A stretch of 64,000 nt of DNA, taken from Ornithinimicrobium cryptoxanthini. Its GTDB lineage: Bacteria > Actinomycetota > Actinomycetes > Actinomycetales > Dermatophilaceae. Location: NCBI RefSeq assembly GCF_023923205.1, contig NZ_CP099490.1, forward strand, positions 806,001 to 870,000, in the 5' to 3' direction. Shown in pieces: positions 59,440 to 64,000 of the stretch. The position numbers and the translations under genes were made by a program. The notes under the pieces are model-generated. The model had not been told where the DNA came from, did no database searches, and was given only the letters and a program-made list of their open reading frames with translations. Numbering within the stretch: the stretch's first letter is position 1; each line of letters starts with the position of its first letter.

Positions 59440-60275
59440 CAGTCCTCATCCTCCACGGTGCTGGGGGCCCCGGCGACGGCCAGGGCCTTGGTCACGAAGA
59501 TACGTGCTGGGGGCAGGAGCTGGTCGGCCACCTCCAGGAACACGTCCCGGGCAGGCTGCCCCGGCCAGTCGGGCGGCAGCACCTGGGTCGGCAGGGCCGG
59601 GTCGCGGAAGAGGAACTTGCGCCAGCGGTGCACCAGGTCGCTGCGCACGGCATAGGCGCGCTCCGGCGACCACCCGCTGCTGGCCTCCTGACGCAGCTGC
59701 TGCGCGTCCCTCGTGAACGCGCTATAGCTGACGGCCAGGTCGGTCAGGTCCCACGTGCGGGCGACCACCGTCTGCGGATCGGCCAGGTCGCTCGTCGTGA
59801 AGGCCGAGTAGCCGATCTGCAGCGCCGCCAGGGAGGTGGCGAGCTCGGGCGCGGTGCCCGCGGCGAGCCAGGTCTGCGGGGCGATGCGGCCATAGCCGAG
59901 ATAACCCAGGGTGGCGGTGACCCGCTCGCGCTGGGAACGGTCTCCTGGCCGGTCGGTCACCACGACGTGCCACCGACCGTCCCAGTCCGTCGGGCCGCGG
60001 CGATAGATCCGGCCCGACGCCTCCACCAGCCGGTGCCGCGCTACCTGCGTGGCGGCATACCCCCGCACGCCATGACGGGTGACCGGCTGCAACCACCCTT
60101 GGGAGGCCATCCGGGAGACGGCCGTGCGGGTGGCCGGCGGGGCGATCTGACACGCCTGCAGCAGCGTGATGACCCCGGAGATCGGTGCCCAGTAGTCGCG
60201 CGCCGCCAGGTGGTCGCCATAGACGTCGAAAACTGCTGAGCGGGCACGCACAGCCCCAGTCTGCCGCACCGCCAC
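59439..60275 (-). CDS. PaaX-family transcriptional regulator
   Basis: PaaX-type repressor, 278 residues from GTG 60275. It begins ARSAVFDVYGDHLAARDYWA (winged-helix region, about 10-90), continues with TAVSRMASQGWLQPVTRHGV and RRGPTDWDGRWHVVVTDRP, the family signature, and ends with a C-terminal domain containing LVHRWRKFLFRDPALPTQVL and PPDWPG. The start is uncertain: GTGs at 60269 and 60251 also fit. It is upstream of and overlaps the isomerase gene. PaaX senses phenylacetyl-CoA in E. coli; the ligand here is assumed. Confidence 0.88.
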   Translation of the reverse strand: MAVRQTGAVRARSAVFDVYGDHLAARDYWAPISGVITLLQACQIAPPATRTAVSRMASQGWLQPVTRHGVRGYAATQVARHRLVEASGRIYRRGPTDWDGRWHVVVTDRPGDRSQRERVTATLGYLGYGRIAPQTWLAAGTAPELATSLAALQIGYSAFTTSDLADPQTVVARTWDLTDLAVSYSAFTRDAQQLRQEASSGWSPERAYAVRSDLVHRWRKFLFRDPALPTQVLPPDWPGQPARDVFLEVADQLLPPARIFVTKALAVAGAPSTVEDED

Positions 60276-60446
60276 GCCGACCCCGCGCGGCGACGCCGGA
60301 CGGTCCGTTCTGTGAGGTGCGCGGGCAGGGTGGGGAGGAAGATTTCGGGGGGAGCCAGTGACGGGGGATAATGGGGGTCTACGCACTGACCGTCGCGACC
60401 TCGCGGCAGCAACTTGCGGCCCCCGCCGCCCAGGAGGAGATCAGAC

Positions 60447-60614
60447 ATGGCAGCCATGAAGCCCCGCACTGGCGACGGCCCGCTCGAGGTCACCAAGGAG
60501 GGCCGCGGGATCGTCCTGCGGATGCCTCTCGAGGGCGGTGGCCGACTGGTCGTCGAGATGAACGCTGACGAGGCGAACGCCCTGGGCGAGGCCATCAAGG
60601 GCTGCGTCGGCTGA
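60447..60614 (+). CDS. DUF3117 small protein
   Basis: 55-residue actinobacterial protein, complete: MAAMKPRTGDGPLEVTKEGR then GIVLRMPLEGGGRLVVEMNA and a final helix ALGEAIKGCVG. This is the DUF3117 signature (Rv1211-like), of unknown function and highly conserved in length. AGGAGGAGA lies six to eight bases before the ATG. A possible -10 GATAAT is at 60367-60372. It sits near sigE as in mycobacteria, where the intervening glg genes are absent here. Confidence 0.92.
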   Translation: MAAMKPRTGDGPLEVTKEGRGIVLRMPLEGGGRLVVEMNADEANALGEAIKGCVG

Positions 60615-60624
60615 CGCTCCAGCC

Positions 60625-61260
60625 CTAGCGTCTGACGGCCGCGAAGAGTCCGTCGCCCACCGGGAGGAGGGCCGGCACCAGCCGGTCGTCCTCCCGCAGT
60701 GTCTTCCCGAGGTCCCGCAGGACGGTGGTGGACTCGTCCCGAGCTGCCGGGTCGGCGACGCGGTCGTGCCACAACATGTTGTCCAGCACCAGCACCCCGC
60801 CACGGCGCAGCAACCGGATCGCCTGCTCGGCATAGAACGGGTAGTTCGGCTTGTCGGCGTCGACGAGCACCATGTCGTAGGTCGCGTCGTTGAGCCGGGG
60901 CAGCACCTGACTGGCGTCACCGCTGATGACGCGGGTGCGCTGGGGAGCGACGCCCGCCTCGGCATAAGCGCGTCGGGCCAGCCGCTGGTGCTCCGGCTCG
61001 ACGTCGATCGAGGTGAGGATGCCGTCCGGGGCCATCCCCTGCAGCAGCCACAGCCCGGACGTGCCCGCGCCCGTCCCGATCTCCACGACGTGCCGGGCAC
61101 CGACGGCGGCCGCGAGCAGGCGCAACACGCTCCCCACCGCGGGACGGACCGGCACAGCACCCAGGGACTCACCGTCGGCACTGGCCCGCTCGACCAGCTC
61201 GTCTGGAGCGATGAAGCTCTCGGCATAGGCCAGCGTGGTTAGCTTTTGCGGGTTGCTCAT
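60625..61260 (-). CDS. O-methyltransferase (SAM-dependent, class I)
   Basis: Caffeoyl-CoA O-methyltransferase-like enzyme, 211 residues. SAM motif I is VVEIGTGAGTSGLWLLQGM, followed by LTSIDVEPEHQRLARRAYAE, the metal/substrate Asp of DMVLVDADKPNYPFYAEQAI, and RRGGVLVLDNMLWHDRVADP. It is divergent from sigE, exactly as Rv1220c is in mycobacteria, which supports orthology with that uncharacterised methyltransferase. Substrate unknown. ATG start at 61260. Confidence 0.92.
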   Translation of the reverse strand: MSNPQKLTTLAYAESFIAPDELVERASADGESLGAVPVRPAVGSVLRLLAAAVGARHVVEIGTGAGTSGLWLLQGMAPDGILTSIDVEPEHQRLARRAYAEAGVAPQRTRVISGDASQVLPRLNDATYDMVLVDADKPNYPFYAEQAIRLLRRGGVLVLDNMLWHDRVADPAARDESTTVLRDLGKTLREDDRLVPALLPVGDGLFAAVRR

Positions 61261-61290
61261 GCCGTCAGCCTAATGCGCTCCCCGCGCTCA

Positions 61291-61319
61291 GGAATCTCCC
61301 AGCCGGCTCTGCCATCGTT
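61291..61319 (+). promoter_or_regulatory. Possible ECF-type promoter of sigE
   Basis: GGAAT (61291-61295), 20 bases, then CGTT (61316-61319): boxes like those read by SigE/SigH-type ECF factors in actinobacteria. It lies 54 bases before the sigE ATG, so autoregulation or control by another ECF factor is possible. Motif match only. Confidence 0.4.
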
Positions 61320-61372
61320 CGTCGTGTGGCATCGGTGCAGGGGCCGTGTCACCAGGCCCGACGGAGGACGCG

Positions 61373-61951
61373 ATGGATGCAGGACAGCAGGAGTGGCAGG
61401 TCCCGTCCTGGGACGAGATCGTGCGCGATCACTCGGCACGTGTCTATCGGCTCGCCTACCGCCTCACCGGCAACCAGCACGATGCCGAGGACCTGACCCA
61501 CGATGTCTTCATCCGGGTCTTCCGTTCGCTGCACACGTATCGCCCTGGCACGTTCGAGGGCTGGCTGCACCGCATCACGACCAACCTGTTCCTGGACCGG
61601 GTCCGGCGCAAGCAGCGGATCCGTTTCGACGCGCTCAGCGACGAGGCTGCGGCACGCCTGCCCAGCCGGCTGCGTGGGCCGGAGGAGCAGTATGACGCCA
61701 CGCACCTGGACAATGACGTGCAGCGGGCACTGGCCGCCCTGTCACCCCAGTTCCGGGCCGCGGTCGTGCTCAGCGACATCGAGGGCTACTCCTATGAGGA
61801 GGTCGCCCAGACCCTCGGCATCAAGCTCGGCACCGTGCGTTCTCGCATCCACCGTGGGCGAGCCCAGCTGCGCGAGGCGCTCGCGCACCGGGCTCCTCCG
61901 CCGCGCCGGCCCAAGGTCACGCACAGCCAGCCGATCCCCGTCCTGGGCTGA
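61373..61951 (+). CDS. sigE: RNA polymerase ECF sigma factor SigE
   Basis: Extracytoplasmic-function sigma factor, 192 residues from the ATG at 61373 with GGAGG five bases upstream; GTG 61346 is less likely. Region 2 is [30 protein letters not shown], and [20 protein letters not shown]. Region 4 is [20 protein letters not shown] then [26 protein letters not shown]. Neighbours (methyltransferase, htrA, tatB, mrp) match the mycobacterial sigE locus, where SigE controls envelope stress. The anti-sigma gene rseA normally lying between sigE and htrA is missing: only 50 bases separate them. Confidence 0.93.
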   Translation: MDAGQQEWQVPSWDEIVRDHSARVYRLAYRLTGNQHDAEDLTHDVFIRVFRSLHTYRPGTFEGWLHRITTNLFLDRVRRKQRIRFDALSDEAAARLPSRLRGPEEQYDATHLDNDVQRALAALSPQFRAAVVLSDIEGYSYEEVAQTLGIKLGTVRSRIHRGRAQLREALAHRAPPPRRPKVTHSQPIPVLG

Positions 61952-62001
61952 GGTGGCTGTCGGGTTCGGCCAAGGCCCTTTGATCAGGCACAATCAGGTG
62001 C

Positions 62002-63351
62002 ATGGCTGAGCAGCGGCGTGACGAGGACGTCGAGCGTGACGACACGTCCCCGATCCCGCTCGAGCACACGTCGGTCTTCCAGACCTATGCCCCACCTCCG
62101 CCGAGCGGCACGCCGGCACAGGGGCCATCGGCATACGACACCCCCGGGCACCACTCGACCTTCGCCGCACTCTCCTCACCCGGAGCCCCGTCGGGGCACG
62201 CGACCCAGACTGCCGCACCCTCTCGAACTGGGGGTGCCTCGGCCTATCGGGCGGCGCCACCTCGTCGTCGTCCGCGACGCTCGGGGGGAGTGCTGGTCGG
62301 TGCCCTGCTGCTCGGCACCGCCGGCGGAGGTGCGATGGGCTATGTCGCAGGTCAGACCGCACAGCAGAGCCAGGAAGCCGAGCCGCGCGTGGTCGCCGCC
62401 GTGCCGGCGGGGAACGGCCCGACCACCCCCGTCACCGCGATCGCCCAGCACGCCCTGCCGAGCGTCGTCTTCATCTCGGTGGGCACCGAAGGGGGCGAGG
62501 GGGTCGGGTCCGGCTTCGTCATCCGCGAGGACGGCTACATCGTCACCAACAGCCACGTCGTCGAGGGCGCCGTGGACGACGGCACCGTGCAGGTCACCTT
62601 CTCCGACGGCGCGGACATGGAGGCCGAGATCGTCGGTCAGGACGTGGAATACGACATCGCCGTCCTGAAGGTCGACCAGGAGGGGCTGCCGGCGCTGGCG
62701 TTCGGCGACTCCGACTCGGTGCTCGTCGGCTCGTCGGTGGTCGCGGTCGGTGCTCCGCTCGGGCTCGACAACACGGTGACCTCGGGCATCGTCTCCGCGC
62801 TGGGTCGTCCCGTGATCGCGGGCGGGGGTGGCTCGATGTCCTACATCAACGCTATCCAGACGGATGCCGCGATCAACCCGGGCAACTCGGGCGGCCCGCT
62901 GCTCGACCTCAACGGCACCGTCATCGGGGTCAACTCGGCCATCGCGCAGATACCCGGGGAGATAGGCGGCCAGGCGGGCAGCATCGGCCTGGGCTTCGCG
63001 ATCCCGAGCAACCAGGTGGAACACACGGCCACGCAGCTGATCGAGACGGGCACGAGCAACCACCCGATCATCGGCGTGATGCTGGACATGAGCTATTCCG
63101 GGGTCGGGGCCAAGGTGCTCGAGGAGGGTGCTGGCGAGACCGAGCCGGTCGTCCCCGGCGGCCCGGCAGACGGTGCCGGGATCACGGCGGGCGAGGTGAT
63201 CCTGGCGGTGGACGGCGAGGAGATCCAGCACGGGAGCCACCTGGTGATCGTCCTGCGCAGCCACGCGGTGGGTGACCAGGTCGAGGTGCTCGTCCAGGGG
63301 GCCGACGGGAGCGAGCGCACGGTCACCGTGACGCTCCAGGGCTCGCAGTGA
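62002..63351 (+). CDS. htrA: HtrA-like serine protease, membrane-anchored
   Basis: DegP/HtrA-type envelope protease, 449 residues. A disordered Pro/Ser/Thr-rich cytoplasmic region (1-94) is followed by a transmembrane helix (about 96-116) and a trypsin-like domain with catalytic His185 (TNSHVVEG), Asp218 (EYDIAVLKVD) and Ser296 (NPGNSGGPL). The C-terminal PDZ domain (about 350-449) has GGPADGAGITAGEVILAVDG. It should degrade misfolded extracytoplasmic proteins. The cytoplasmic part shows no zinc-finger anti-sigma motif, so it does not replace RseA by fusion. Confidence 0.94.
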   Translation: MAEQRRDEDVERDDTSPIPLEHTSVFQTYAPPPPSGTPAQGPSAYDTPGHHSTFAALSSPGAPSGHATQTAAPSRTGGASAYRAAPPRRRPRRSGGVLVGALLLGTAGGGAMGYVAGQTAQQSQEAEPRVVAAVPAGNGPTTPVTAIAQHALPSVVFISVGTEGGEGVGSGFVIREDGYIVTNSHVVEGAVDDGTVQVTFSDGADMEAEIVGQDVEYDIAVLKVDQEGLPALAFGDSDSVLVGSSVVAVGAPLGLDNTVTSGIVSALGRPVIAGGGGSMSYINAIQTDAAINPGNSGGPLLDLNGTVIGVNSAIAQIPGEIGGQAGSIGLGFAIPSNQVEHTATQLIETGTSNHPIIGVMLDMSYSGVGAKVLEEGAGETEPVVPGGPADGAGITAGEVILAVDGEEIQHGSHLVIVLRSHAVGDQVEVLVQGADGSERTVTVTLQGSQ

Positions 63352-63360
63352 GGGCCGACC

Positions 63361-63759
63361 ATGCCTAACGGCGGGGAGTTCCTGCTGCTGATCGTGCTGG
63401 CCCTGGTGATCCTGGGCCCGGACAAGCTGCCGGGGTATGCCGCGAAGCTGGCTCAGTTCGTCCGCTCGGCACGGGACATGGCTGAGGGCGCCAAGGTCCA
63501 GATCAAGGAGGAGCTCGGCCCGGGCTTCGAGGACGTCGACTGGCGAGCCCTTGACCCGCGGCAGTATGACCCCCGCCGCATCGTGCGCGAGGCCCTCGCG
63601 ACTCCGGGAGGGGCGCAGGCGCAGGCTCCGGCCGAGACCGAGTCGGGTCGGGCGGCGAACGAGGCCGCGATTGCCGCTGACCGGGACGCGGGGCCCGCCC
63701 TGCTGGGCACGCGGTTCGACCCGGCTCTGCCCACGCCCTGGGACATCGACGCGACCTGA
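63361..63759 (+). CDS. tatB: Sec-independent translocase TatB
   Basis: Component of the twin-arginine translocon. The 132 residues start with a short extracytoplasmic stretch and a hydrophobic helix (about 6-20, EFLLLIVLALVILGPDKLPG) with the conserved GPxKLP hinge. An amphipathic helix (YAAKLAQFVRSARDMAEGAK), then IKEELGPGFEDVDWRALDPR and a disordered tail complete it, the usual actinobacterial TatB layout. It follows htrA by nine bases and converges with mrp, as in mycobacteria. Confidence 0.92.
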   Translation: MPNGGEFLLLIVLALVILGPDKLPGYAAKLAQFVRSARDMAEGAKVQIKEELGPGFEDVDWRALDPRQYDPRRIVREALATPGGAQAQAPAETESGRAANEAAIAADRDAGPALLGTRFDPALPTPWDIDAT

Positions 63760-63782
63760 GCCGTCGACGCCCCCGGGACGGG

Positions 63783-64000
63783 TCAGCGTGCCGTCGGGGT
63801 GATGCCCAGCTTGCGACCGGCCAGACCGCGCCCGCGGTGGGCCAGCTGTCGGGCGATCGCTCGCAGCGCGGTGGCGGCCGGGGAGTCGGGCTGGCCCAGC
63901 ACGACGGGCAGGCCCGCATCGCCGCCCTCGCGCACGGTGGTGTCCAGCGGGATCTGACCCAGCAGCGGCACCTCGGCGCCGATGGAGCGGGACAGGTTCT
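63783..64000 (-). CDS. mrp: Mrp/ApbC-family iron-sulfur carrier ATPase, C-terminal part
   Basis: The last 71 residues of a Mrp/NBP35-type P-loop ATPase; the rest lies right of the window. Visible are SRSIGAEVPLLGQIPLDTTV and REGGDAGLPVVLGQPDSPAA, the conserved end of Mrp, then AIARQLAHRGRGLAGRKLG. These proteins carry Fe-S clusters to targets. The gene converges with tatB (Rv1229c-like position), leaving 23 bases. The Walker motifs cannot be seen here, so the identification rests on the C-terminal signature and synteny. Confidence 0.85.
   Translation of the reverse strand, partial: NLSRSIGAEVPLLGQIPLDTTVREGGDAGLPVVLGQPDSPAATALRAIARQLAHRGRGLAGRKLGITPTAR

Noticed and set aside
62002..62290. 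Anti-sigma domain fused to the HtrA N-terminus
   Set aside because: Residues 1-94 are Pro/Ser/Thr-rich and disordered, with no HxxxCxxC zinc motif or ASD-like helices.

Overview
The window is a gene-dense, high-G+C (roughly 70 percent, estimated by eye) bacterial chromosome segment. GTG starts, mycothiol biosynthesis (mshB), an LpqY-SugABC-type importer, WYL and PaaX regulators, and the block methyltransferase / sigE / htrA / tatB / mrp all point to an actinomycete. A Micrococcales (Intrasporangiaceae-like) origin is my inference, not something the sequence proves. Almost everything is chromosomal housekeeping or metabolism. I see no rRNA, tRNA, CRISPR, insertion sequence, phage or plasmid genes. 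No stretch over 300 bases lacks a gene.

Layout. 1-1780: end of rpsI, a strong hairpin, then glmM. 1926-4189 (minus): class I fumarase translationally coupled to a beta-carbonic anhydrase. 4312-8701 (plus): a four-gene disaccharide importer resembling LpqY-SugA-SugB-SugC, convergent with a fructokinase-like gene and glpX. 10822-15955: DUF4245 protein, acetyltransferase, xseB, a DHFR-like reductase, xseA and a DUF885 peptidase. 16061-19952: a small orphan gene, ispH and a three-gene polar amino acid importer. 19919-22380: rmuC and ychF. 22404-26907: a three-gene operon behind a long palindrome. It encodes a wax ester synthase/DGAT-family acyltransferase, a 704-residue protein whose second half resembles cyanobacterial acyl-ACP reductase with its catalytic cysteine, and a short-chain dehydrogenase. 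26934-31581: glutaminase, acetyltransferase, a 2H phosphoesterase-like gene and the lower-ligand end of cobalamin synthesis (cobU, cobS, cobT). 31702-34648: WYL regulator, an internally deleted VOC gene, a tandem universal stress protein and a glutamine amidotransferase. 34695-40754 (minus): a five-gene oligopeptide ABC importer. 40910-44752: MutT-like hydrolase, typA, mshB and a flavin reductase. 44888-49826: xdhABC, whose first two genes have tails written by repeats. 50013-53589: a VanW-domain protein, fdxA and citrate synthase. 53796-64000: a transglycosylase-like protein, dapE, LOG-family protein, DivIVA-like protein, SRPBCC protein, PIG-V-like mannosyltransferase, a PaaG-like isomerase with a PaaX regulator, DUF3117 protein, O-methyltransferase, sigE, htrA, tatB and the end of mrp.

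How the genes may work together. The most interesting unit is 22404-26907. An acyl-thioester reductase could make fatty aldehyde, the dehydrogenase could reduce it to fatty alcohol, and the acyltransferase could esterify it: a compact wax ester pathway with overlapping ATGA junctions and a palindromic operator over the -10 box. The reductase type is unexpected outside cyanobacteria. The activities are inferred from motifs.

The second theme is repeats at gene ends. A 32-bp-period element occurs at three places (1805-1930, 46352-46415, 58540-58632), always abutting the next gene. A 25-bp-arm palindrome forms the tail of xdhB, and a 22-bp tandem repeat carries both stop codons of a convergent pair. 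The 8-mer CGGCATAC and its complement are also strikingly over-represented in all reading contexts.
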